Of a DNA stretch of 64,000 nt, positions 26,412-36,622 are shown piece by piece (position 1 is the stretch's first letter; the number at the start of each line of letters is the position of its first letter). This DNA comes from Aldehydirespirator sp965203575 (GTDB lineage: Bacteria; Actinomycetota; Acidimicrobiia; Acidimicrobiales; Aldehydirespiratoraceae): positions 2,604,001 through 2,668,000 of the forward strand of contig OZ241894.1 in the NCBI GenBank assembly GCA_965203575.1, written 5' to 3'. Made by a program: the position numbers and the translations under genes. The notes beneath the pieces were generated by a model. It was not told where the DNA came from, searched no databases, and worked only from the letters and a program-made list of their open reading frames with translations.

Positions 26412-27211
26412 CCGCATTGCCTCAGCCCGACGCGCTCGGGGCGGCGGCCGGACGGCTGCGGGACGCGATGGCTGCGGGGGTGCCCTGCGATCCGGTGCGG
26501 GACATGCCCGGCCTGGCAGCCGCCGGTCCCGAGGCCGGCTACGCGGTGCAGCAGCTCAACACCGATCACTGGCTGGCTGCCGGCCGGCGGGTCAGCGGGC
26601 ACAAGGTGGGCCTGACCAACCCGGCGGTCCAGGCGCAGCTCGGCATGGACGAGCCCATATGGGGCGTGCTGTTCGCTGACAGGTGCCGCACCGACGGCGA
26701 CGACATCGGTGGCGCCGGGCTGATCGAGCCGCGGGTGGAGGTCGAGGTGGCGGTGGTGCTCGGCGCCGACCTGGACAAGGGACAGCACACCGTGGCCGAC
26801 GTGATCAGCGCCACGGCCTACGTGCTGCCGGCGCTGGAGATCGTCGACAGCCGCCTTTCTTGGGGCATCACCAACTTCGACATGATCGCCGACAACGCCG
26901 GAGCCGGCCTCTACGTTCTCGGAACCCGCCCCGTGCCGCTGACCGCGGTCGACCTGCGGCGGGTGGAGATGAAGTTGACGATCAACGGCAAGCCAGCCGC
27001 CACCGGCAACGGAGCCGCCTGCCTCGGCAACCCCCTGAACTCCGTCCTCTGGCTGGCCGACGCTCTGAGCCAGCACGGCACCCCGCTACAGGCAGGCGAG
27101 ACCATCATGACCGGCTCGCTATGCGGGATGCTGCCCCTCACCCCCGGCGACGAACTGCAAGCCGAGATAGACGGCCTGGGCACGGTGTCGGCGGCGATGT
27201 CTTCACTCTAA
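26408..27211 (+). CDS. 2-keto-4-pentenoate hydratase/fumarylacetoacetase-fold protein
   Basis: GTG 26408 overlaps the preceding stop (GTGA). 267 residues, MhpD-like: SGHKVGLTNPAVQAQLGMDE, EPRVEVEVAVVLGADL, and TGSLCGMLPLTPGDELQAEI. Family members hydrate 2-hydroxypentadienoate or decarboxylate related diacids in aromatic breakdown, using a metal held by the two Glu of ExE (here EPRVEVE). Its overlap with the formate dehydrogenase operon is curious; either it only hitchhikes on that transcript or the operon serves a pathway releasing formate. Substrate unknown. Confidence 0.85.
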   Translation: MTALPQPDALGAAAGRLRDAMAAGVPCDPVRDMPGLAAAGPEAGYAVQQLNTDHWLAAGRRVSGHKVGLTNPAVQAQLGMDEPIWGVLFADRCRTDGDDIGGAGLIEPRVEVEVAVVLGADLDKGQHTVADVISATAYVLPALEIVDSRLSWGITNFDMIADNAGAGLYVLGTRPVPLTAVDLRRVEMKLTINGKPAATGNGAACLGNPLNSVLWLADALSQHGTPLQAGETIMTGSLCGMLPLTPGDELQAEIDGLGTVSAAMSSL

Positions 27212-27284
27212 GCGATTTTCAAGCAATCCAACACTACTTCATGTGCAGTCGGAGTCACCGTGGAGCCGCTCTAGGATGCGAGAG

Positions 27285-27348
27285 CCGGAGCGTCTCCCCT
27301 TCCCACGTAAGTGGAAAGCCTTCAACCGGACGAGGGGAGGCGCTCCGG
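27285..27348. terminator. Large imperfect palindrome downstream of the hydratase gene
   Basis: Arms CCGGAGCGTCTCCCCT (27285-27300) and AGGGGAGGCGCTCCGG (27333-27348) pair with one mismatch, and a small TTCCCAC/GTGGAA hairpin sits inside. It lies between convergent genes. A terminator is likely; the end of a lost insertion sequence is possible. Confidence 0.5.
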
Positions 27349-27385
27349 CACCTACGATCCCATTATAGCACGTGTAATGCCAATC

Positions 27386-28573
27386 TCAAGTCGGCGCGAT
27401 GCGGGGGTCGCGGTCGCGTAGTTCGGCTAGGTGCTGGCAGCCGAGCTGGTGCATCACCGAGGTGAGCTGCTGCTCGAACATCGAGGCCACGAACCCGGCG
27501 CCCCCGGACCCGAGGGCGCACAGGCCGTACATGAACGCCCGGGCCGACAACGTGAAGTCGGCGCCCAGGGCCAGCGCCCGAGCGATGTCCAGGCCACTTC
27601 GCACGCCGCCGTCGAACAGCACCGGAACCCTCCCGCCGATGCGTTCCACGACAGGCCCAAGGGCTTCGATAGCCGCGGGCGCGGCATCGAGTTGACGCCC
27701 TCCGTGGTTCGACACCACTACAGCATCGGCACCCGTGTCGACGCAGCGCGCCGCGTCGTCGGGGTGCAGAATCCCCTTGACCACCACCGGTCCCGGCCAC
27801 AGCTCGCACGTCTCGGCCAGGTAGTCCCACGACAGGGTGCCGCCCAGGCTGGCCCCGACGAAGCCGGCCAGCTCCCGCAGCGTGGCCCGGTCCACGTAGC
27901 GCTCCAGAGTGTGGAACCGGGGCAGGCCGTTGCGCAGCAGCCCGAGGGTCCACGCCGGCCGGAGCGCGGCCTGGCGCACATGGCGGGGCGTGATCCGGGG
28001 CGGCATCGAGACCCGCTCGCGGGTCTGGCGCTCCCGCCGGGCCCGGGCCGGCACGTCAGCCGTCACCACCAGGACGCGGAAGCCGGCCTGCTGCACCCGG
28101 CCGAGCAGGTCCTCACGGACGCCTAGGTCCCTCGGCGGATAGAGCTGGAACCAGCCCATATCGCCTGCACGGGGTCCCACATCGGCCACGTCGGCGGTGT
28201 TGACCGTGCTGGCCACGTACGGGATCCGGCTTCGGGCTGCGGTTTCCGCCAGAGCGATGTCGGCGCCGGGCCAGATCAGCCCGGTCAGGCCCACCGGGGC
28301 GATCCCAACCGGCAGCGAGCAGCGGACCCCGAACAACTCGGTGCTGACGTCGGGCTCCAGCTCTCCCTTGAGGAACCGCGGAGTCATTTGCACCCGCTGG
28401 AGGGACTCGACGTTGCGAGCGCTGGCCCGCTCGTCGCCCTCGCCGCTGTCGAGGTACTCCCAGGCGAAGAGCGGCGTGCGCCGGCGGGCCCGCCGGCGCA
28501 GATCGTCGACGGTCTGGTACTTGACGGCGGGGTCACGCACGGCCCACAACCCTACGTTTGCCCCCGCCTCCAC
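27386..28573 (-). CDS. FMN-dependent alpha-hydroxy-acid oxidase/dehydrogenase (lactate type)
   Basis: 395 residues from GTG 28573; a start near VRDPAVKYQ (about 28540) is also possible. Typical features are FAWEYLDSGEGDE, PVGIAPVGLTGLIWPGADIA, VLVVTADVPARARRER, and the active-site SNHGGRQLD with catalytic His/Arg and the FMN-phosphate loop DGGVRSGLDIARALALGAD. The family oxidises L-lactate, glycolate or other 2-hydroxyacids, passing electrons to oxygen, quinone or cytochrome. No partner gene adjoins. A 48-nt palindrome sits directly before the start. Confidence 0.9.
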   Translation of the reverse strand: MEAGANVGLWAVRDPAVKYQTVDDLRRRARRRTPLFAWEYLDSGEGDERASARNVESLQRVQMTPRFLKGELEPDVSTELFGVRCSLPVGIAPVGLTGLIWPGADIALAETAARSRIPYVASTVNTADVADVGPRAGDMGWFQLYPPRDLGVREDLLGRVQQAGFRVLVVTADVPARARRERQTRERVSMPPRITPRHVRQAALRPAWTLGLLRNGLPRFHTLERYVDRATLRELAGFVGASLGGTLSWDYLAETCELWPGPVVVKGILHPDDAARCVDTGADAVVVSNHGGRQLDAAPAAIEALGPVVERIGGRVPVLFDGGVRSGLDIARALALGADFTLSARAFMYGLCALGSGGAGFVASMFEQQLTSVMHQLGCQHLAELRDRDPRIAPT

Positions 28574-28575
28574 GG

Positions 28576-28623
28576 GAATTGGCAGCGCAGGGCTCCCATT
28601 TGGGCGTTGAGGGCTGCCAATTC
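28576..28623. terminator. 48-nt palindromic element, copy 3
   Basis: GAATTGGCAGC (28576-28586) pairs with GCTGCCAATTC (28613-28623). It lies 31 nt after the hydrolase stop and just ahead of the lactate-oxidase-like start. It is the same family as the elements at 10894, 10965 and 36623. Confidence 0.6.
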
Positions 28624-28654
28624 GAGTGGTCGTGGGGGCGGTCGGGTCTGCGAG

Positions 28655-29413
28655 TCAGCCGAGCACGCCTCCGAACAGGGCCAGGGTCTGGGACCAGGCC
28701 CGCTCGGCGGCGGCCTCGTTGTACGTGTGCGCGTCCGGCCAGGTGTAGGCGTGGTCGGCGCCGGGCAGTATGTCGACGGTGACCCGGTCGCCCAGGCCGG
28801 AGACCGCCTGGATGAACGGCTGCATGCTGTCCACGCTCATCATCCTGTCGGCCTCGCCGAATCCGGCATAGAGCGACCCGGCCAGGCTCCCGGCACTGAG
28901 ATGGGGCGAGTCGGGCCCGCCGTCCACCAGGAACGACGGATGCCACATCGCGCCCGCCGTGAACTGGTCGGGCAGGCGCATCATGGTGCGGAACACGGCC
29001 CGCGCCCCCAGGCAGAAGCCGATGCAGCCGGCTGGCGCCAGGGAGCCCGCCGGCCGGTCGGCGCCGACCGCGTTCAGGGCCGCGTCGAGGTCGTTCTGGA
29101 TGCCGTCGTCGGTCAGCGACATCATCAGCGACACCAACTGGTCGCCGGCGCCCGGGTTGGTGGCCAACTCGGCCGGGCCGTAGCCGATCATCCGGCCGTG
29201 GCGGTGGTAGAGGTCCGGCAGGATCACGTCGTAGCCGTGGCCGGCCAGGCGGCGCCCGAAGGCTCGCAGGGCCTCCCGGATGCCGGGCTTGTCCATGAAC
29301 ATAACGATCAGCGGGTGCGGCCCGCCCGAAGCCGGCCGCATCCGGGGCACAGCCAGAGGCTCACCATCGCTGACCGTCTCGAGGATCGACTCCTGGACTT
29401 CAAGCAGGCTCAT
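28655..29413 (-). CDS. Dienelactone hydrolase family protein
   Basis: From ATG 29413, 252 residues. It is an alpha/beta hydrolase with the nucleophile motif GCIGFCLGAR (Cys in place of Ser, as in dienelactone hydrolases), VILPDLYHRHG near the N-terminus and the catalytic His in PGADHAYTWP. Classical members open dienelactone in chlorocatechol breakdown, but most homologues have unknown esters. The cluster partners do not fix a pathway. A palindrome at 29481 separates it from the divergent ATP-grasp gene. Confidence 0.9.
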   Translation of the reverse strand: MSLLEVQESILETVSDGEPLAVPRMRPASGGPHPLIVMFMDKPGIREALRAFGRRLAGHGYDVILPDLYHRHGRMIGYGPAELATNPGAGDQLVSLMMSLTDDGIQNDLDAALNAVGADRPAGSLAPAGCIGFCLGARAVFRTMMRLPDQFTAGAMWHPSFLVDGGPDSPHLSAGSLAGSLYAGFGEADRMMSVDSMQPFIQAVSGLGDRVTVDILPGADHAYTWPDAHTYNEAAAERAWSQTLALFGGVLG

Positions 29414-29480
29414 GCTCGGCCAAGCTACCGGGGCAGCGGCACGGGCACCCGGGACTGCCCGCTTGCGACTGCTTTGCTCC

Positions 29481-29527
29481 TTCTTGACGTAGTTGACCGC
29501 ACCATACCGGCACAACTACGTCAAGAA
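29481..29527. repeat. Solo palindrome made of cassette-2 outer ends
   Basis: TTCTTGACGTAGTTG (29481-29495) and its complement (29513-29527) face each other across 17 nt. The same 15-mers form the outer tips of cassette 2 (6359 and 7812). It could be an empty or minimal element between divergent genes, or a hairpin recruited by the cassette. Confidence 0.65.
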
Positions 29528-29599
29528 CGGAGACAGGGCTTCGGCCAGGGCGCCGCCCGAGCCCTGATCGGCTGGGGCGGTGATCTACGATGGCTGGTC

Positions 29600-31075
29600 G
29601 TGGTTGAGCCGGTGTCTGAGACGGGGAGTGGGCTGCTCGACCGGTACCAGCCGGATGGCGCGTACGACGAGGCGTTCGACGCCGACGGGTCGGTGCGCGA
29701 CACCTACAGCCGCATCGTCGAGCGGTTTCGGGAACTGGACGTCGACGAGATCAAGCGGCTCGAGAAGCTCGTCGCCGACGAGTTCCGCCGCCAGGGGATC
29801 ACCTTCACCGTCTACAGCGAGGAGGAGGGCACCGAGCGCATCTGGCCCATGGACCTGTTCCCCCGGCTCATCGCCGCGGCCGAATGGGACGAACTGGCCC
29901 GGGGCCTGAGCCAGCGGGTGGCCGCCATGAACAGCTTCCTGGCCGACTTGTACACCGGTGAGGGCGCGGCGGTGGCCGACGGAGTGGTGCCCCGGTGGCT
30001 GGTCGTTTCGTCGGGGGGCTTCGAGCGCAACGCGGTGGGCATCCGGGTTCCCCACTCCGCGCACTGCAACATCGCCGGGATCGACGTGGTGCGGGGCGCC
30101 GACGGCCGCTACCGCGTGCTGGAGGACAACCTGCGCAACCCGAGCGGCATCTCCTACGTGATCGAGAACCGGGCGGCCATGGCCAAGGCCTGCAGCTGGC
30201 TGTTCTACGACCATCCGGTGGAGCCCACCGAGCAGTACGGGCGGATGCTCCGCTCCACGCTGGAGTCGATGGCGCCGGGAGGCGAGGACTCCCCCCACAT
30301 CGTGGTGCTGACCCCGGGCATCTTCAACTCGGCCTACTTCGAGCACGCCTTCCTGGCCCGCTCCATGGGCGTCGAGCTGGTGGAGGGCCGCGACCTGGTG
30401 GTCGACGACCACACGGTCTACTCCCGCACCATCGAGGGGCTAGTCAAGGTCGATGTCATCTACCGGCGGATAGACGACGACTTCCTGGACCCGGTGGCCT
30501 TCCGGCCCGAATCGTCGCTGGGCGTGCCGGGGCTTCTCAGCGCGCTGCGTGCTGGGACGGTGACGGTGTGCAACGCGCTCGGAAACGGCGTAGTCGACGA
30601 CAAGGGCGTCTATCCCTACGTCCCCGAGCTGATCCGGTACTACCTCGGTGCCGAGCCCATCATCGACAACGTCGCCACCTACATGATGTGGGATCCCGAC
30701 CAGCGCGCCGATGCGCTGGCCCGGCTTGACGAGCTGGTGGCCAAGCCGGTGGGGGAGTCGGGCGGCTACGGCGTGCTCATCGGCCCCCACGCCACCGAGC
30801 AGGAGCTGGACGCAGCCCGGGCCACCATCGAGGCCGAGCCCCGCGACTGGATCGTCCAGGAACTGGTGCAACTGTCCACGCTGCCCTCCTTCGCAGGGGA
30901 CTGCCTAGAGCCCCGCCATCTGGATCTGCGGCCCTTCGTTCTGACCGGCGAGCGGACCCAGGTCTTCCCCGGCGGGCTGAGCAGGGTTGCCATGCGGCGG
31001 GGTTCGCTCATCGTCAACTCCTCTCAGGGTGGCGGCTCCAAGGACACCTGGGTGCTGGCTTCCGAGACGCCATGA
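29600..31075 (+). CDS. Circularly permuted ATP-grasp protein (type 2)
   Basis: About 491 residues from GTG 29600 (start tentative; no strong SD, and the frame is open far upstream). Signatures are YRVLEDNLRNPSGISYVIEN, VLTPGIFNSAYFEHAFLARS, and VYPYVPELIRYYLGAEPIID, with an ATP-binding segment DWIVQELVQLSTLP. The family is thought to join amino acids or peptides with ATP and is typically next to alpha-E and transglutaminase-like genes, exactly as here (comparative work on amidoligase clusters). Product unknown. Confidence 0.88.
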   Translation: MVEPVSETGSGLLDRYQPDGAYDEAFDADGSVRDTYSRIVERFRELDVDEIKRLEKLVADEFRRQGITFTVYSEEEGTERIWPMDLFPRLIAAAEWDELARGLSQRVAAMNSFLADLYTGEGAAVADGVVPRWLVVSSGGFERNAVGIRVPHSAHCNIAGIDVVRGADGRYRVLEDNLRNPSGISYVIENRAAMAKACSWLFYDHPVEPTEQYGRMLRSTLESMAPGGEDSPHIVVLTPGIFNSAYFEHAFLARSMGVELVEGRDLVVDDHTVYSRTIEGLVKVDVIYRRIDDDFLDPVAFRPESSLGVPGLLSALRAGTVTVCNALGNGVVDDKGVYPYVPELIRYYLGAEPIIDNVATYMMWDPDQRADALARLDELVAKPVGESGGYGVLIGPHATEQELDAARATIEAEPRDWIVQELVQLSTLPSFAGDCLEPRHLDLRPFVLTGERTQVFPGGLSRVAMRRGSLIVNSSQGGGSKDTWVLASETP

Positions 31076-31109
31076 TGCCGGCCAGTCAATCCCTGTTAGG
31101 AGAGGCGCC

Positions 31110-32093
31110 GTGATCCTGGCCCGCCACGCCGAGGCGCTGCTCTGGACGGGCCGGTACCTGGAGCGGGCCGAGAGCACATCCAGATGCCTCAGCTACGCGG
31201 CCGACTCGATTACCCACCTGCGCTCGGACGAAGCCCGTGCGGAGGGCGAGCTGCTCGTGCGGACCCTGGGCCTCCAGGAGGAGCTGGAGGCGGTCGGACC
31301 GCTGGAGAGCCGCCCCCAGCTGGTGGCCTTCCTACTCTCCGACACCGACAACCCGGGGTCGGTGGTCTCGGCCGTCACTGCGGTCCGGGAGAACTTGCGG
31401 CGGGTCCGGGATCGGATCCCGATCGAGATGTGGGAGGAAGCCAACGGCCTGTACCTCAGGTTCCCCTTCCTGGGCCACGCCAACGCCGCGCCCAGCAACC
31501 TTCATGAGGTACTGCTGATGGTCCGGCGGGCCTGCCAAGCCATCTCCGGGATCCTGAACGAAGGCATGAGAAGAGACGAGGGGCATGCGTTCGTGGTCAT
31601 CGGGCGGATGCTGGAGCGGTCGATCTTCACGGTGGGCCTGCTGGAGGCCAGCCACGCCGACTCGCAGGGTGTGATGGACGCCACCAGGATGCTGCGCCTC
31701 ACCAGCTCCCTGCAGGCCTATCACCGCCAGCACGGCAACGCCCCCGACTTCGACGGCGTCGTGCGCTACCTGCTGCGCGCTCCCGACCTGCCCCGCTCGG
31801 TGCTCTCGTGCCTGGGCCGGGCCGAGGAGAGCCTCACCGGTCTTGGATCGACGGCCAAGGCACTGGATCGACCGCGCCGCAAGGCCGGTCTGCTGCGGGC
31901 CCGCCTGGAACTGGGCGAGGTGGAGGAGGCGATGACCTCCGCGCCGGTGCCGACTCTGGTGGACTTTGCGACCGAGCTGGCGGGGCTGGCTGCCGACGTG
32001 CATGCGGGCATAGTTCCGCCGCTGGCCATGGCCACAGTGCACTCGCAGTACGTCCGCCCGGGCCATGCCGACGAGGGCGAGAGGATGCCATGA
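31110..32093 (+). CDS. Alpha-E domain protein (DUF403)
   Basis: From GTG 31110, preceded by AGGAG, 327 residues, nearly all helical. It opens ILARHAEALLWTGRYLERAE, the hallmark of the family, and has conserved ERSIFTVGLLE-type helices. No catalytic motif is evident; it always travels with the circularly permuted ATP-grasp protein. It overlaps the next gene by 4 nt. Confidence 0.88.
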   Translation: MILARHAEALLWTGRYLERAESTSRCLSYAADSITHLRSDEARAEGELLVRTLGLQEELEAVGPLESRPQLVAFLLSDTDNPGSVVSAVTAVRENLRRVRDRIPIEMWEEANGLYLRFPFLGHANAAPSNLHEVLLMVRRACQAISGILNEGMRRDEGHAFVVIGRMLERSIFTVGLLEASHADSQGVMDATRMLRLTSSLQAYHRQHGNAPDFDGVVRYLLRAPDLPRSVLSCLGRAEESLTGLGSTAKALDRPRRKAGLLRARLELGEVEEAMTSAPVPTLVDFATELAGLAADVHAGIVPPLAMATVHSQYVRPGHADEGERMP

Positions 32094-33058
32094 GGCTCGG
32101 GATCGCCTACAGGATGCACTTTCACTACGCGGAGGCCGTGACCGAGTCGCAGAACGAGGTGCGGGTCCGCCCCCGGGACGGCGAGTTCCAGCAGGTTCTG
32201 TCGTACCGGTTCATGTCGCAGCCCCGCCTGAAGGTGCTCTCGGTGCTCGACTACTGGGGCACGACCGTGGAGTACGTGGGCATCCGCGTGCCCCACACTG
32301 AGCTGGAGCTGATCGCCGAGGCCACAGTCGAGACGGAGCCCCGCCCTGCGCCTCCTAAGGCCCTGGCCGTCTCGTCTCTGGCTGATACCGACTTCCGGAT
32401 CCCGCACCTCGAGTTCCTGGCCCGGTCGCCGCATGTGGACTGGGACAGCGGCGACGCGGTTGAGCAACGGGCCGTGTCCGCGATCGAGGGAGCCTCGTCG
32501 GTGCAGGAAATGGTCCGAGCCGTGGTGGCCGATGTACGGGAGGTTCTGACCTACCGGCAGGGCGCTACCGAGATCGGCACCACGCTGGCCGAGTTGCTCG
32601 CGGGCGGGGCGGGCGTGTGCCAGGACTTCGCCCACCTCGCGACCGGGATGCTGCGCAGCGTGGGCGTCCCGGCTCGTTACGTGTCCGGCTACCTGTTCGC
32701 GGCCGACGAGACCGCGGCCGACACCGAGACCGCCGATGTGGTGAGCGTGCAGACTCACGCCTGGATAGAGGCAGCCCTGCCCGGCTGGGGCTGGTGGGCG
32801 CTGGACCCGACCAACGGCGGTGCGGTCGGGGAGCGCCATGTGGTGATCGGCAGCGGTCGTGACTACGGCGACGTTCCACCGGTGCGGGGTGCCTTCACCG
32901 GCTCGGGCACCGCGGAGGTGGACGCCGAGGTTGTCATCGGCCGGCAGTTCGACGGGCAGGCATCTCCGCTCGCCGGCGAGCCGGAACCGCCGGGGGCCGT
33001 GGTCACAACACCGGCCGCTCCGAACTGGCGGCACCAGCAGAGCCAGCAGCAGCAGTGA
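32090..33058 (+). CDS. Transglutaminase-like cysteine peptidase family protein
   Basis: 322 residues. An N-terminal beta domain (bacterial transglutaminase N-type, RVRPRDGEFQQVLSYRFMSQ) is followed by the papain-like core with catalytic Cys in GAGVCQDFAHLA, His in VQTHAWIEAALPGWGWWALD, and the Asp there (DPTNG). No signal peptide is seen, so it probably acts in the cytoplasm with the two proteins above, perhaps trimming or transferring the peptide product. The last 20 residues are Gln-rich. It is translationally coupled to the alpha-E gene by ATGA. Confidence 0.9.
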   Translation: MRLGIAYRMHFHYAEAVTESQNEVRVRPRDGEFQQVLSYRFMSQPRLKVLSVLDYWGTTVEYVGIRVPHTELELIAEATVETEPRPAPPKALAVSSLADTDFRIPHLEFLARSPHVDWDSGDAVEQRAVSAIEGASSVQEMVRAVVADVREVLTYRQGATEIGTTLAELLAGGAGVCQDFAHLATGMLRSVGVPARYVSGYLFAADETAADTETADVVSVQTHAWIEAALPGWGWWALDPTNGGAVGERHVVIGSGRDYGDVPPVRGAFTGSGTAEVDAEVVIGRQFDGQASPLAGEPEPPGAVVTTPAAPNWRHQQSQQQQ

Positions 33059-33087
33059 GCCGAGTCGCTGGTTCCGGAGCGCGCTCG

Positions 33088-34032
<945 letters not shown>

Positions 34033-34057
34033 AGCGGCCCCTCCTCTGCCGGTCATG

Positions 34058-35281
34058 CTAAACGTCGCCCCGGCGGGGGCGTGACGTTCCGCCGCGGGCC
34101 CAGAGCTGGCAGGCCAGCGCGATCAAGCTGTACGCGAGGTAGGCGATGCCGATCGGCATGACCGAGCCGTCGATGGCCCGGTCGGTGAACGAGGCCAGCA
34201 GCGAGCCCAGCATCCAGGTGCCGAACCCGAGCACCGAGGCGGCTGTGCCCGCCATCTCTCCCATCGGTTCCAGAGCCAGGCTTATGCCGGATGGGAACAC
34301 CGCTACGTGAATAGCGTTGCACAGGCTGAACAGCACCAGCCACACCCCGAACGGCGGCAGGCCGTCGGTCGCGATCGTCACCGCAAACAGCGCGGCTGAG
34401 GCGGTGGCGAATGCGCTGCCGGACCCGAGCGCCAGCTGGCGGGCATGCAGCCGATGGAGCAGCCGGTTGCTGCTCAAGGCCACCGCTGCGGCCAGCACAC
34501 CGGAGACGGTGAAGTACGGAACGAACCAGCTCGAGCGGCCGTACACGTCGCCGAAGATCAGTTCGGTGCTGCCCAGGTAGGCGAGGAAGGCCCCGAAGCC
34601 GAAGGTGACCATGAGCGTGTAGCCCAGAGCGGTGCGGTTGGAGACCACGGCCCGGAAGCCCGCCAGCACCGGCCCCAGCCGCAGCGGCCGGCGGTGGGCG
34701 GGGTCGAGGGTCTCTTCGAGGCGCAGCGACCACGTCACCGCGGTCAGCGCGGTCATCACGCCGAAGGCCATCACCCAGCGCCATGATCCGACCACCACCA
34801 GCAGCTTGCCGAGGCCGGGAGCGAGGATTGGGGCGATGAAGAAGACCGCCTGTATGAGTGTCAGCACCCGGGCCATGGCCGTGCCCGCGAAACGGTCGCG
34901 CACGATGGCCTGCGTAAGGACCCGAGGCCCGGCGGCCGCGAAGCCCCACACGAACCGGCTGGCGTAGAGCACTCCCAGCGACGGGGCCAGCGAGGCCACC
35001 AAGGCGGCCGCGGCGTACAGCACCAGGCTTCCAGCGAGCGTCGGCTTGCGGCCCACCGCGTCGGCGATCGGGCCGTAGAACAGGTGCCCGACCCCTGCAC
35101 CCATCAGGAACAGGGTCACCGTGAGCGACAGCCGGGTGGAGTCGTCTGCGAGTCCGAAGGCGGGACGCATCTGCGCGAAGGCGGGCAGCAGGATGTCGAT
35201 GGCCAGGGCCGACATAGCGGTCAACAGCCCCATGAGCAGGACGAACTCTCTCTCGCCCATGCGGCCCAGGGGTCCACTCAC
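34058..35281 (-). CDS. MFS drug transporter, Bcr/CflA type
   Basis: 407 residues with about 12 hydrophobic segments. The N-terminal AIDILLPAFAQMRPAFGL and the motif-A loop GPIADAVGRKPTLAGSL are as in Bcr/CflA efflux proteins (proton antiport of sulfonamide, bicyclomycin and similar). FFIAPILAPGLGKLL is the TM5-type motif C region. GTG 35281 or the internal ATG near 35260 could be the start. Real substrate unknown; it could export a metabolite handled by the adjacent MBL protein. Confidence 0.9.
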   Translation of the reverse strand: MSGPLGRMGEREFVLLMGLLTAMSALAIDILLPAFAQMRPAFGLADDSTRLSLTVTLFLMGAGVGHLFYGPIADAVGRKPTLAGSLVLYAAAALVASLAPSLGVLYASRFVWGFAAAGPRVLTQAIVRDRFAGTAMARVLTLIQAVFFIAPILAPGLGKLLVVVGSWRWVMAFGVMTALTAVTWSLRLEETLDPAHRRPLRLGPVLAGFRAVVSNRTALGYTLMVTFGFGAFLAYLGSTELIFGDVYGRSSWFVPYFTVSGVLAAAVALSSNRLLHRLHARQLALGSGSAFATASAALFAVTIATDGLPPFGVWLVLFSLCNAIHVAVFPSGISLALEPMGEMAGTAASVLGFGTWMLGSLLASFTDRAIDGSVMPIGIAYLAYSLIALACQLWARGGTSRPRRGDV

Positions 35282-35512
35282 GGCGGCGAGTCTGCCCCAG
35301 CCGATGGTCCTCCCCGCCAGCGGGTGTTGCTACGGGCTCGAAGCGTCGCCGCGAGCCCACAGTTGGAAGCCGTTCAGGGCGGGGAGTCTGCCCTGACGGT
35401 GGTCGGCAACCCCCTAGCGGGCCTCGTCCGGCTCGTTGCGCTGCCGCCCGGCCGGAGACGTTAGGGTTCGGCCTTCCAGCGCCGGTCTGGATCCGGCCCC
35501 GCGAGATCGGAG

Positions 35513-36601
35513 ATGTCCATGGACACCACCACGACCGTGCAGTCCAATCTTCCCGGACGGCTGGGCGATCCCGAAATGACCGTGGCCACCGACCCGCGTG
35601 CGGATCCACGCATGGTGGCGGCGCTCGAGCCGCTGGGCCTGGCCGGGCGGGCCGATCCAGTCCCCCTCACCGGTGAGTCGTCCCTGGAGGACATCCGAGC
35701 CCTGGCGGCCCTGGGCGAGCCGGGCTTCGAGCAGCTCTTCGACATCCTGTTCGAGGCGCTGCCTCCCGTCGAGGGCGTGGAGTCGCGCACCGAGGTGATC
35801 TCCGGCGTCGACGGCAACGACATCAGCCTCTACATCCACCGTCCGACCGGCAGCACCGGCCCGCATCCGGGGATCCTGCATATCCACGGCGGGGGCATGG
35901 TGATACTGACCGCCGCGGGCGCCTCCTACCGGCGCTGGCGCGACGAGTTGGCGGCTCTGGAGATGGTGGTGATCGGGGTTGAGTTCCGCAACGCGGCCGG
36001 GACGCTCGGCTGCCATCCGTTCCCCGCGGCCCTGAACGACTGCACGTCGGCACTGGAATGGATGCACTCCCACCGGGACGAACTCGGGGTGTCCAAGCTC
36101 GTGGTGTCGGGCGAGTCCGGCGGGGGCAACCTCACGCTGGCCACGTCACTCAAGGCACGCCGCGAAGGCCGCCTCGACCGGATCGACGGGGTGTACGCCC
36201 AGTGCCCGTACATCTCGGGCGCCTACGCCAGCATGCCGCCGGAGTTGCCGTCGCTGCATGAGAACGACGGGTACTTCCTGGCCAGCGACCTGATGGGGTA
36301 CTTCGTGGAGGCCTACGACCCGGGCGCAGCCAACCTCACCAACCCGCTGGCCTGGCCCTGGCACGCCTCGGTGGACGATCTGGTCGGCATGCCGCCCCAT
36401 GTGATCTCCGTGAACGAGCTCGACCCGCTGCGCGACGAGGGCCTGGACTACTTCCGCAAGCTCCTCGCCGCGGGTGTGTCCACTTACAGCCGCACCGTCA
36501 ACGGCACCTGCCACGCCGGAGACCTGTTGCTCCCGGGAGCCATGCCCGAGGTGTACGCCGCCTCGGCCCGCGACCTCGCCACCTTCGCCCACACCCTCTG
36601 A
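35513..36601 (+). CDS. Alpha/beta hydrolase, hormone-sensitive lipase-like esterase
   Basis: 362 residues from ATG 35513. It shows the oxyanion motif HIHGGGMV, the nucleophile elbow VVSGESGGGNL and late acid/His (NELDPLRDEG; NGTCHAGDLLLPG), the HSL family triad. The N-terminal 90 residues are a cap region. Expected to cleave short-chain esters in the cytoplasm. It is convergent with the dehalogenase-like gene, with a 48-nt palindrome between. Confidence 0.9.
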   Translation: MSMDTTTTVQSNLPGRLGDPEMTVATDPRADPRMVAALEPLGLAGRADPVPLTGESSLEDIRALAALGEPGFEQLFDILFEALPPVEGVESRTEVISGVDGNDISLYIHRPTGSTGPHPGILHIHGGGMVILTAAGASYRRWRDELAALEMVVIGVEFRNAAGTLGCHPFPAALNDCTSALEWMHSHRDELGVSKLVVSGESGGGNLTLATSLKARREGRLDRIDGVYAQCPYISGAYASMPPELPSLHENDGYFLASDLMGYFVEAYDPGAANLTNPLAWPWHASVDDLVGMPPHVISVNELDPLRDEGLDYFRKLLAAGVSTYSRTVNGTCHAGDLLLPGAMPEVYAASARDLATFAHTL

Positions 36602-36622
36602 CCCGAGGGCGCCACCCGGCTC

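Noticed and set aside
27285..27348. Integron attC site
   Set aside because: No core-site motifs and no integrase; a simple palindromic terminator or element end explains it.
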